Origin: an uncultured Bacteroidales bacterium
Lineage (GTDB): Bacteria; Bacteroidota; Bacteroidia; Bacteroidales; Barnesiellaceae
Length of the DNA: 64,000 nucleotides
Assembly (NCBI GenBank): GCA_949298955.1
Contig: CASFYQ010000005.1
Span: 62,001 to 126,000 of the forward strand
Direction of reading: 5' to 3'
Shown: positions 29,726 to 36,962 of the stretch, piece after piece
Layout of the letters: every line of letters begins with the position of its first letter
Numbering within the stretch: position 1 is the stretch's first letter
The notes under the pieces: generated by a model
The model's database searches: none
Seen by the model: only the letters and a program-made list of their open reading frames with translations
What the model was told of the DNA's origin: nothing
Translations under genes and position numbers: made by a program

Positions 29726-30658
29726 ATGGAGATACATCGGTACACAGCGGCCTATCATCGCGATTGGAACGATTTTGTAAACGAGTCGTCAAACGGTACG
29801 TTCCTGTTTCTGCGGGAATATATGGAGTATCATGCCGACCGTTTTACCGATTATTCGCTTTTGATTTACGACGAGAACAGACTGTTGGCCTTGTTGCCTG
29901 CCAACCGGCAGGGCGATGTGCTCTATTCGCATGCCGGGCTCACCTATGGCGGGCTCATCGTGACGACCCGGAATACCACGGTGCAGGTGCTTGCAATCAT
30001 GCGGCTCATCGTCGATTTCCTGCGCAAGGAGCGCTTTGTCAAGTGGGTATATAAATGTGTGCCTCATATCTATCACCGCTATCCTTCGGAAGCCGATGTG
30101 TATGCTCTCTTCCGGCTCGATGCCCGATGGGTGGGGTGCAATATTTCATCGACCGTGCAGCAAGACCGGCCGCTACGATTCAGGGCCGACCGTCGCAGTC
30201 GCATCAAGAAGGCCGGGCTGGCGGGGTTGCAGGTGGTCGAGACGACCGATTTCGCTCCTTTTTGGACCATACTCGAAGCCAATTTGCAAGAGCGTTATCA
30301 CGTGAAACCGGTTCATTCGTTAGCCGAAATCGAGCTGTTGCACAGTCGTTTCCCCGACCGCATACGCCACTTTGTGACCTTGCGCGGCAACGAGGTGCTG
30401 GCCGGCAGTGTGATATACGACACGGGTATCGTGGCTCACGCGCAATATACCTCGGCTACAGCCGAGGGGAAAGGAACGGGAGCTCTCGACCTGCTCTATG
30501 GAAAAGTCATCGGCGAGGTGTTTGCCGACCGTAAATGGTTCGATTTCGGGCAGTCGACCGAGGATATGGGCCACTATCTCAACGAGGGACTCATCACGCA
30601 GAAAGAGGGCTTCGGGTGTCGGGCTGTGGCCTATAATATCTATGAAATAATGTTGTGA
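29726..30658 (+). CDS. GNAT/FemAB-like acyltransferase
   Basis: The 310-residue soluble protein has two GNAT-like halves. The N-terminal half includes WNDFVNESSNGTFLFLREYMEYH and SHAGLTYGGLIV. The C-terminal half (about 150-310) includes RRSRIKKAGLAGLQVVE, GSVIYDTGIVAHAQYTSATAEGKGTGALDLLYGKVI and KWFDFGQST, which fits the BioF2-like/GNAT_6 family. Such enzymes transfer an acyl or aminoacyl group to a sugar or lipid carrier. Position between an EnvC-like gene and a flippase suggests surface-glycan modification. Substrate unknown. Confidence 0.75.
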   Translation: MEIHRYTAAYHRDWNDFVNESSNGTFLFLREYMEYHADRFTDYSLLIYDENRLLALLPANRQGDVLYSHAGLTYGGLIVTTRNTTVQVLAIMRLIVDFLRKERFVKWVYKCVPHIYHRYPSEADVYALFRLDARWVGCNISSTVQQDRPLRFRADRRSRIKKAGLAGLQVVETTDFAPFWTILEANLQERYHVKPVHSLAEIELLHSRFPDRIRHFVTLRGNEVLAGSVIYDTGIVAHAQYTSATAEGKGTGALDLLYGKVIGEVFADRKWFDFGQSTEDMGHYLNEGLITQKEGFGCRAVAYNIYEIML

Positions 30659-30662
30659 TTGT

Positions 30663-32102
30663 ATGAGCGGCGGAGGGGAGAAAAAAAATTACCGCACCAT
30701 CGTCAAGGCGACCGGCCTTTTCGGGGGAACACAGATATTCACCATTCTCTGCTCGATTATCAAGACCAAGTTGGTAGCCATTTGGCTGGGAGCCGAGGGG
30801 GTAGGTATTATCGGGTTGTACAACAACGCGATAGATATGATTTCGGCTTTCACGGGGCTGGGCCTCGGTGGCAGTTCGGTGCGCAATATCTCGCGTGAAT
30901 ACCAGTCGGACAACGAAGATCGCTTTGCGCGAGTAGTGACTGTGGTGCGCCGCTGGGTGTGGTTTACGGGACTGGTCGGGGCGATGGTGATGCTTTCGTT
31001 CGCCCCGTTGTTGAGCCGCTATACCTTTGGCGACTCGACTCACATTTGGGGATTTGTCTTTTTGTCGTGTACTCTTCTGTTCAACGCCCTCTCCGAGGGA
31101 GAGCGGGCCATCTTGCAAGGAACGGCCCGGCTCAAATCGATGGCCCGTTGCTCGGTCATCGGGTCGTTTGTGGCATTGCTGGTTTCGATACCGCTGTTTT
31201 ATTTCTTTCGGATAGAGGGTATTGTTCCGGCATTGATATTACACTCGGCCTCGATGTGGCTGGCCTATGTGCTGTTCGGCGAAAAAATCAGACGCAAGCA
31301 GGTCGCCATGAGTGCAGGCGAGGTTTATCGGCAGGGCAAGGGCATTGCCATGCTGGGTATCTTCATGTCGACGAGCGGTTTTGTGACGACGCTCTTTTCC
31401 TACCTGTTTGTGGCGTGGCTCAACTATCGCAGCGGAACCGATGCCGTGGGCTACTATCAGTCGGGCTATACGCTGGTGATGAAATATGTGGGGCTGGTTT
31501 TCACGGCAATGACTTTTGAGTATTATCCTCGGTTGTCGGGGGTGTGCGAAGACCGGGAGTTGCTTTCGGCGCACGTGTCGCAGCAAATCGAGACCTCGTT
31601 GCTGATTCTGGCACCTTTCATCTCGCTCTTTATCGTCATGCAGACGGTGATTATACACATATTATATACGTCCGACTTTTTGGTAATAGGCGGGTACATC
31701 TCGTGGGCGGCATTGGGTATGTTGCTGCGGGCCTTCTCGTGGAGCATTAGTTACGTGTTGCTGGCCAAAGGGGTAGGACGTCTGTTTCTCATTACCGAGG
31801 TGCTGGCCGACTCGCTCACTTTCGTATTGAACATCGGAGGGTATCTGCTGTGGGGACTCACGGGAGTGGGTGTTGCCTATCTGTTGGGCTTTCTTTTCTC
31901 GTCGGTGGGGCTGTATTTGCTTTGCCGCATAAAATACGGGTTGACGATTCCTTGGCGGGTATTCATGCTGTTGGCGCTCAGCGTAGCCGGGTGTGCAGCG
32001 GTACTGCTGCTGTGGCAAGGCGGTTATGTGGCGGGAGCCTGGGTGGCGACGGTTGTCGTGATACTTTTGTCGGGCATACAGTTGAGAAAGAGATTGTCGT
32101 AA
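30663..32102 (+). CDS. Wzx-type O-antigen/polysaccharide flippase
   Basis: The 479-residue protein has about 12-14 membrane helices and begins with the polysaccharide-exporter pattern TGLFGGTQIFTILCSIIKTKLVAIWLGAEGVGIIGLYNN. It moves undecaprenyl-linked oligosaccharide across the inner membrane. It starts 4 bases after the GNAT gene. No Wzy polymerase is recognisable nearby, so the glycan pathway is only partly encoded here. Confidence 0.88.
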   Translation: MSGGGEKKNYRTIVKATGLFGGTQIFTILCSIIKTKLVAIWLGAEGVGIIGLYNNAIDMISAFTGLGLGGSSVRNISREYQSDNEDRFARVVTVVRRWVWFTGLVGAMVMLSFAPLLSRYTFGDSTHIWGFVFLSCTLLFNALSEGERAILQGTARLKSMARCSVIGSFVALLVSIPLFYFFRIEGIVPALILHSASMWLAYVLFGEKIRRKQVAMSAGEVYRQGKGIAMLGIFMSTSGFVTTLFSYLFVAWLNYRSGTDAVGYYQSGYTLVMKYVGLVFTAMTFEYYPRLSGVCEDRELLSAHVSQQIETSLLILAPFISLFIVMQTVIIHILYTSDFLVIGGYISWAALGMLLRAFSWSISYVLLAKGVGRLFLITEVLADSLTFVLNIGGYLLWGLTGVGVAYLLGFLFSSVGLYLLCRIKYGLTIPWRVFMLLALSVAGCAAVLLLWQGGYVAGAWVATVVVILLSGIQLRKRLS

Positions 32103-32189
32103 CCGGGGCGGAGGAGTGCCGTGCAATAAAGTGGAGAGGGCTGGCGTTTTCAAGAAGAAGACCAAAGAGATTCAAGGAGGAATGGATTC

Positions 32190-33299
32190 ATGAAGATTTT
32201 GTTGTTAGGCGATTACAGCAACTACCATCGGGCCTTGTCGCTTGCGTTGCGAAAGTTGGGGCACGAGGTGACGGTGGCTTCGGACGGCTCGCGTTGGATG
32301 AATACGGTGCGTGACCTCGACATGTCCCGGCCGTTCAAGAACAAGGTGGGCGGCCTTTTGCTGTGGGCCAAACTGAATACTCTCTTGCGGTCGCGCTTGG
32401 AGGGGTATGACATCGTGCAACTCAATTCGCCTGTCTTTGCTGCCTTGCGACCGGAGCGGTTGCGTAGTTTGTTTGATCGGCTGTTGGCGAAAAACGGGGC
32501 TGTGTATCTGACTATGATGGGTACCGACACGTTTTATATCGACTTTTGCCTCTCGGGGGCGTTGCGATATACCGAGTGGCAGATAGGCGACCGGCCCTCG
32601 CCGCTTGCCCTCGCTCAACCCGATGAATTGCAGCGCTGGCAGTCTCCGGTGCTGACCGACTACACCCGCTATGTGTATGACCGTGTGCAGGGGGTGGTGT
32701 GTTGCCTGTATGAATATTACGAGTCGTGCCGACGGGTAGTCGATTCTTCGCGTCTGGCCTATGCGGGTATTCCCATCGATACCGATTCGTTCACGATGGC
32801 GCACGGCGACGAGGTGCCCGAGCGGGTGAAACTCTTTCTGGGGGTACACCGCGACCGCATGGTCGAGAAAGGTACCGATCGGATGTTGGCGGCCGCCCGT
32901 CGGGTGGTGGAGCGTTATCCCGATAAGTGCGAATTGGTCTATGTCGAGAACCGCCCCTATCGGGAGTATATCGAGCTAATGCGGTCGTCACACGTGGTGC
33001 TCGACCAGCTTTACAGTTACACCCCGGCTACCAATGCCTTGTTGGCGATGGCCCAGGGGTTGGTGGTGGTGAGCGGGGCAGAACCCGAATACTACGATTT
33101 CATCGGGGAACAGGAAAATCGCCCCATTGTCAATGCCATTCCCGACGACGAGAAGCTGGAAGCCCGGCTCGAAGCGATTGTGCTGCACCCCGAGCGTTTG
33201 CCCGAGCAAGCGCGCCGCAGCCGCGAGTTTGTGGTAAAGCATAATCGCGATGTGGTGGTGGCTCGGCGTTTCCTCGATTTTTGGACCGGCTGCCGGTAA
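32190..33299 (+). CDS. Glycosyltransferase, GT-B fold (GT4-like)
   Basis: The 369-residue protein has an N-terminal GT-B domain (MKILLLGDYSNYHRALSLALRKLGHEVTVAS, DIVQLNSPVF). The C-terminal nucleotide-sugar domain has GVHRDRMVEKGTDRMLAAARRV and, in place of the usual E-x7-E, the SYTPATNALLAMAQGLVVVSGAEPEYYD block. It probably adds a sugar to a lipid-linked glycan in the cytoplasm. It follows the flippase after 88 bases. Only 6 bases separate its stop from that of the convergent GT2 gene, with no recognisable terminator. Confidence 0.8.
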   Translation: MKILLLGDYSNYHRALSLALRKLGHEVTVASDGSRWMNTVRDLDMSRPFKNKVGGLLLWAKLNTLLRSRLEGYDIVQLNSPVFAALRPERLRSLFDRLLAKNGAVYLTMMGTDTFYIDFCLSGALRYTEWQIGDRPSPLALAQPDELQRWQSPVLTDYTRYVYDRVQGVVCCLYEYYESCRRVVDSSRLAYAGIPIDTDSFTMAHGDEVPERVKLFLGVHRDRMVEKGTDRMLAAARRVVERYPDKCELVYVENRPYREYIELMRSSHVVLDQLYSYTPATNALLAMAQGLVVVSGAEPEYYDFIGEQENRPIVNAIPDDEKLEARLEAIVLHPERLPEQARRSREFVVKHNRDVVVARRFLDFWTGCR

Positions 33300-33305
33300 C
33301 CTCTT

Positions 33306-34331
33306 TCAAAAGTGTTTTTTTATCCACTCCTTCCCTCTTGACAGGAGCAACAGAGCGAGGTCGGTCGACGGCTGCTTTTTCCAACGTAAGGCAATTTTCA
33401 TCAGCCGGAAGATGAGTGGCAGTCGGGTGGCTGTCATCACCATTTCATAATCTTGCTTGTAGACATTCTCGATAAATGCCCGTCGTTCCTCGGCGGGGAA
33501 ATTTCCCTCGGCCGTGTAGAGGGCATAGATAGCCTGATAGATGAGGTGAGCACGCTCTTCGAGCAAGTAGCGGTCGTATTCCCGGTTGTCGATGCCGAGT
33601 CGGGCAATGAGTTCCTGTCGCAGGGTATAAGCCTCGCGGGCATAGGCCGACAGCGCTTTGTAGGGTAATAGCCGATGGGTGAGCGATGCTGTCGTGGGGC
33701 GGTGAATATACAGATAGTCGGTGTGGGCGACTTGTGCTATCGAGTGGCAGTGTTTCACAAATTCCAGGACAAACAGATGGTCTTCGCCATAGGAGTAGCG
33801 GGAATCGAAGCGAAGGTGGTGTTGCTCGATAATCTCGCGCCTGAACAGTTTGTTGCAGGGCCCTTTGGTGGTCGAACGGATTTCGGCTTCGGCAAAGAGC
33901 TCGCCCCGCTCGCGGTCGGTATGGGCCATGCGGGAGCAGTCGAACCCGTGAGACTCCGTTCGCCCCGATGGCTCATAAAGCAGCGATATGCCTGCTATAA
34001 CCAGGTCGGCCGGGCACTCGAGAAAATTGGAGAGATAGGTGGGTGCGACCCGGTCGTCGGCATCGACGAAAGCGATGTATTCGCCTCGGGCTATGTCCAG
34101 TCCCCGGTTACGGGCCGCCGACACCCCGGTATTGCTCTGGCGCAGGGCCACGATGCGAGGCTCTCGTGCGGCATATCGGTCGATAATTGCTGCTGAGTTG
34201 TCGGTCGATCCATCGTCGATTACGAGAATTTCGAACGACGGGTAATCCTGATACAGCACGCTATCGAGACAGGCCGGCAGAAAAGGCTCGGCATTGTAGA
34301 CCGGTATGATGACAGAAATAAGAGGATTCAT
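33306..34331 (-). CDS. Glycosyltransferase family 2
   Basis: The 341-residue GT-A enzyme has an N-terminal catalytic domain with VIIPVYNAEPFLPACLDSVL (9-28), IDDGSTDNS and the metal-binding FVDADDR (about 90). Its C-terminal half is helical. The frame is open for 35 codons further upstream, but the -7 element at 34372-34379 lies within that extension, so MNPLISVIIP at 34331 is the start. Donor and acceptor are unknown. It faces the GT-B gene and is divergent from another GT2. Confidence 0.85.
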   Translation of the reverse strand: MNPLISVIIPVYNAEPFLPACLDSVLYQDYPSFEILVIDDGSTDNSAAIIDRYAAREPRIVALRQSNTGVSAARNRGLDIARGEYIAFVDADDRVAPTYLSNFLECPADLVIAGISLLYEPSGRTESHGFDCSRMAHTDRERGELFAEAEIRSTTKGPCNKLFRREIIEQHHLRFDSRYSYGEDHLFVLEFVKHCHSIAQVAHTDYLYIHRPTTASLTHRLLPYKALSAYAREAYTLRQELIARLGIDNREYDRYLLEERAHLIYQAIYALYTAEGNFPAEERRAFIENVYKQDYEMVMTATRLPLIFRLMKIALRWKKQPSTDLALLLLSRGKEWIKKHF

Positions 34332-34371
34332 AAGCCTGTGGGGTCGTGAGTATAACGGAACGGATCCGAGA

Positions 34372-34379
34372 CAAAAGTA
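34372..34379 (-). promoter_or_regulatory. Predicted -7 element of the minus-strand GT2 gene
   Basis: The minus strand reads TACTTTTG, an exact TAnnTTTG match about 40 bases before the chosen start. No clear -33 element. Confidence 0.45.
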
Positions 34380-34544
34380 ATGATTTTTTTCAGAAAAACG
34401 AGTAACTGATTTTTGACTCGTGGAAGCAAATTTCACCTTTGTCGAGTCCCTTTCTGCCCGGCAAGTCTCTCATGTCAGTGATTGTTTTTAGGGGGAAAAT
34501 AGAATAAACAGGTTCGGCAGAAGAATTTCAAGAAAACTTGACTT

Positions 34545-34570
34545 TCTGCCCTCACCTTTCGCTATCTTTG
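34545..34570 (+). repeat. 26-base direct repeat, copy 1 (promoter P1)
   Basis: Identical in all 26 positions to 34628-34653. It ends in TATCTTTG (34563-34570), with CTTG at 34537-34540 as a possible -33 element. Transcription from here would give a leader of about 80 bases. Confidence 0.7.
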
Positions 34571-34603
34571 GATAAGACAGGCTGCGGTTCGGCATAGTCA
34601 AAT

Positions 34604-34621
34604 TGAAAACAAACGTTTTCA
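34604..34621. promoter_or_regulatory. Inverted repeat, possible operator
   Basis: TGAAAACAAACGTTTTCA consists of 7-bp arms around AAAC, directly abutting the -33 TTTG (34622-34625) of promoter P2. The position suits a repressor or activator site. Confidence 0.45.
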
Positions 34622-34653
34622 TTTGTCTCTGCCCTCACCTTTCGCTATCTTTG
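34622..34653 (+). promoter_or_regulatory. Promoter P2 of the GT2 gene (contains repeat copy 2)
   Basis: TTTG (34622-34625), a 20-base spacer and TATCTTTG (34646-34653) form an ideal promoter. The ATG at 34659 is only 5 bases beyond the -7 element, so the transcript would be leaderless or nearly so. Confidence 0.7.
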
Positions 34654-34658
34654 TACAA

Positions 34659-35603
34659 ATGAAACCGGCGAGAATAGCGATAGTGGTTCCCGTGTATAAT
34701 CGGGAGAAAGAATTGGATCGTACGTTTGCCTCGATTGTGGCGCAGACGTATCGCCCCCTGCATGTCGTGTTGGTCGACAACGGATCGACCGACGGTTCGC
34801 TGGCTTTGTGCAGGGCGTTGAAGGCTCGATACGAAAGCGACGATTTGGCGGTGACGGTTACCCAAGAGTCGAAGCGGGGACCCTCGGCAGCCCGCAACAA
34901 GGGATTGTCGTGTGTGAAAGAAGAGTTTGTTGCTTTTCTCGACAGCGATGACACCTATGTACCCGAGGCGATGGCTTGTTATTTGGAGGCGTTCAATCGT
35001 CATGCCGATGCCGATGTGGTGGGTTGTACCATACGTGTGTGGCCCGAGACGGGTCACCCCCATGTGGCCAAGGCCGTCTTTTCGAACCGGGTGGAGCCTC
35101 ATCTGTTTCACTGTACGCTGGGTACTGTACGTTATGCGGCGCGCACGGCGTTGGTAAGAGCCGTGGGTGGTTGGCCCGAGGATTATATGCGTTGGGAGGA
35201 TTGGGAGCTGGGGCTGCGCCTGTTGCTCGCGACCGGTCGGGTGGTGTGGATCGAGCGTCCGCCGCTGGTCGATGTCTATCTGCATGCCGACAGCATCACC
35301 GGCTATCGCTATGCCCCCAATAGCGACGATATTTTGCAGGCTATCGCTCATGCCCATGCCGATGTGGAGCGTAGCAACCGTTCCGACAAACGTCGTTTGC
35401 ACCGTCTGTTGCTCTATAAACAGATGGTGGTGGCCGGGCTTTGCCATCGTGAAAAGAGTGCACGGGGTCCCGAAATTTACCGCATGACGATGGCCCGGGC
35501 GCAAGGCGACCGTATGTTGCGCTGGTTTCTGCCGCTGGTCTATCGCTATGTCTCGTGGGGAGGCCGGGGTTCGGCTATTCTGGCCGAACGGTTGTTACAC
35601 TGA
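34659..35603 (+). CDS. Glycosyltransferase family 2
   Basis: The 314-residue GT-A enzyme has IAIVVPVYNREKELDRTF (6-23), VDNGSTDGS, a RGPSAARNKGL acceptor-side motif and the metal-binding FLDSDDTY (about 95). The WEDWELGLRLL block near 185 is typical of family 2. An in-frame TTG at 34623 would add 12 residues, but it lies inside promoter P2. ATG 34659 is therefore preferred for the P2 transcript. Its last 9 bases overlap the end of the convergent M20 hydrolase gene. Substrate unknown. Confidence 0.85.
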   Translation: MKPARIAIVVPVYNREKELDRTFASIVAQTYRPLHVVLVDNGSTDGSLALCRALKARYESDDLAVTVTQESKRGPSAARNKGLSCVKEEFVAFLDSDDTYVPEAMACYLEAFNRHADADVVGCTIRVWPETGHPHVAKAVFSNRVEPHLFHCTLGTVRYAARTALVRAVGGWPEDYMRWEDWELGLRLLLATGRVVWIERPPLVDVYLHADSITGYRYAPNSDDILQAIAHAHADVERSNRSDKRRLHRLLLYKQMVVAGLCHREKSARGPEIYRMTMARAQGDRMLRWFLPLVYRYVSWGGRGSAILAERLLH

Positions 35604-36677
35604 TGTTTTTTCGATTTGCAACTGGTCGAGCAGCGAGATGTACAGCTCGATGGCTTCGCGTATCTCGTCGAGGACAATGTACTCGTCGGCCGTGTGGGAA
35701 CGAGACGATTCGCCCGGCCCTATCTTCACCGAAGGGAAGGGCATGAGAGCCTGGTCGGAAAGGGTGGGAGACCCGAAGGGCTCTCGCCCGGTCAGGATAG
35801 CCCGCCGCACGAACGGGTGTTGCGGCGATATTGACGACGAATTGAGCCGCAGCGAGCGCGGGGTTATCGTCAAGTCGGGGAAATGTTCTCGCAATATTTC
35901 GACAGCCCGGGCATTGGAGTAACAGTCGTTGGTGCGCAAGTCGACCACGAAATCGCAGCGGTCGGGCACGACGTTGTGTTGGGTTCCGGCCTGGATTTGA
36001 GTCACGGTGAGTTTCACTTGTCCCAACCACTCCGAGACGAGCGGGAACTCGAATCGTCGCAACCGTTCGATGGTTTCTGTCGCTTTGTAGAGGGCGTTTA
36101 TTCCCTCCTCGCGGGCGGCGTGTCCCGGCTTGCCGTGTGTGGTACAATCGAGCACCAGCAATCCTTTTTCGCAGATAGCCGGTCGCATGGCGGTGGGTTC
36201 GCCCACGACGGCAAAGTTGACAGGAGGCAATTCGTCCAATGCCCGGGCAACGCCGTTGGCCCCCGAAATCTCCTCTTCGGCCGAGGCCAGGAACACCAGA
36301 TTGTAAGGTTGCTCGGTCGCTGCCAGGTGTATGAAGGCAGCCCATAGCGATACCACACTGGCTCCGGCGTCGTTACTGCCCAACCCGTATAGTCGTCCCT
36401 CCTCGACGATGGCGGCGAAAGGGTCGCGGTGCCAGCTGGTCGTGGGTTTCACGGTGTCGATATGCGAGTTGAGCAGCAGGGTAGGTTTGGAGGTGTCGAT
36501 ATCTCCGGCCGTTGTCCACACGTTGTTGCCGATGCGATGGGGGGCGAATCGGTACCGGGCGAGAGTTTCGCACAGGATTTGTGCTGCCCTCTCCTCTTCC
36601 CGGCTTGTCGAGGGGGTTTGAATGAGCTGTCGCAGTAGGTCGGTAGCTATATAGTAAAGTTCGTCTTTCGAGTACAT
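35595..36677 (-). CDS. M20-family amidohydrolase, ArgE/DapE-like
   Basis: The 360-residue zinc hydrolase has LLNSHIDTVKP (metal His/Asp, about 73-83), GLGSNDAGASV (bridging Asp), ASAEEEISG (catalytic Glu pair, about 128) and the C-terminal SRSHTADEYI His ligand. The family removes acyl groups from N-acylated ornithine/citrulline or diaminopimelate. With argB 3.3 kb away, an arginine-pathway deacylase is likely. Some Bacteroides use N-succinyl rather than N-acetyl intermediates. ATG at 36677 is chosen because an earlier one (36698) overlaps the -7 element. Confidence 0.82.
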   Translation of the reverse strand: MYSKDELYYIATDLLRQLIQTPSTSREEERAAQILCETLARYRFAPHRIGNNVWTTAGDIDTSKPTLLLNSHIDTVKPTTSWHRDPFAAIVEEGRLYGLGSNDAGASVVSLWAAFIHLAATEQPYNLVFLASAEEEISGANGVARALDELPPVNFAVVGEPTAMRPAICEKGLLVLDCTTHGKPGHAAREEGINALYKATETIERLRRFEFPLVSEWLGQVKLTVTQIQAGTQHNVVPDRCDFVVDLRTNDCYSNARAVEILREHFPDLTITPRSLRLNSSSISPQHPFVRRAILTGREPFGSPTLSDQALMPFPSVKIGPGESSRSHTADEYIVLDEIREAIELYISLLDQLQIEKTSV

Positions 36678-36695
36678 GGTCGTTGAGGCTTTTCG

Positions 36696-36703
36696 CAAAT
36701 GTA
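36696..36703 (-). promoter_or_regulatory. Predicted -7 element of the M20 hydrolase gene
   Basis: The minus strand reads TACATTTG, placing transcript start near 36689, twelve bases before the chosen ATG. Confidence 0.5.
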
Positions 36704-36850
36704 GTTTATTTTTATCTTTTTCAGCAACTTCTTGTGTGGATTGTAAGGAGAGGGCGAAAAACAGGGTAAAATAATTAAGAAATATTAACTATTCGATTTT
36801 AGAGGTGTAATCCTCTCAAAACGTTGATGAATAGACGGAGAGAACTCCTG

Positions 36851-36874
36851 TTTTGTCACGTGGAGATGACAAAA
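36851..36874. promoter_or_regulatory. Perfect inverted repeat upstream of the acyl-CoA ligase promoter
   Basis: TTTTGTCA (36851-36858) and TGACAAAA (36867-36874) form 8-bp arms around an 8-base centre, about 60 bases before the -7 element. A smaller AGAGG/CCTCT repeat lies at 36801-36816. Either an operator or an RNA hairpin. Confidence 0.4.
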
Positions 36875-36932
36875 TGAAAGTAGTTAATCTCCTTAAAACT
36901 TATTAAAAAGGGTGTCGAGCCGATATAATGCG

Positions 36933-36940
36933 TAACTTTG
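36933..36940 (+). promoter_or_regulatory. Predicted -7 element of the acyl-CoA ligase gene
   Basis: TAACTTTG fits TAnnTTTG and lies 22 bases before the ATG. The -33 region lacks TTTG, which could mean dependence on an activator. Confidence 0.5.
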
Positions 36941-36962
36941 CAGCGGATTTATAACTCATTTT

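Larger units (their letters stand above)
34332..34658. other. 327-base divergent control region between two GT2 genes
   Basis: It holds a minus-strand promoter near 34372, a 26-base perfect direct repeat (34545-34570 and 34628-34653) each ending in TATCTTTG, and an 18-base inverted repeat (34604-34621). The rest is A/T-rich and has no open frame worth calling. Confidence 0.6.
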
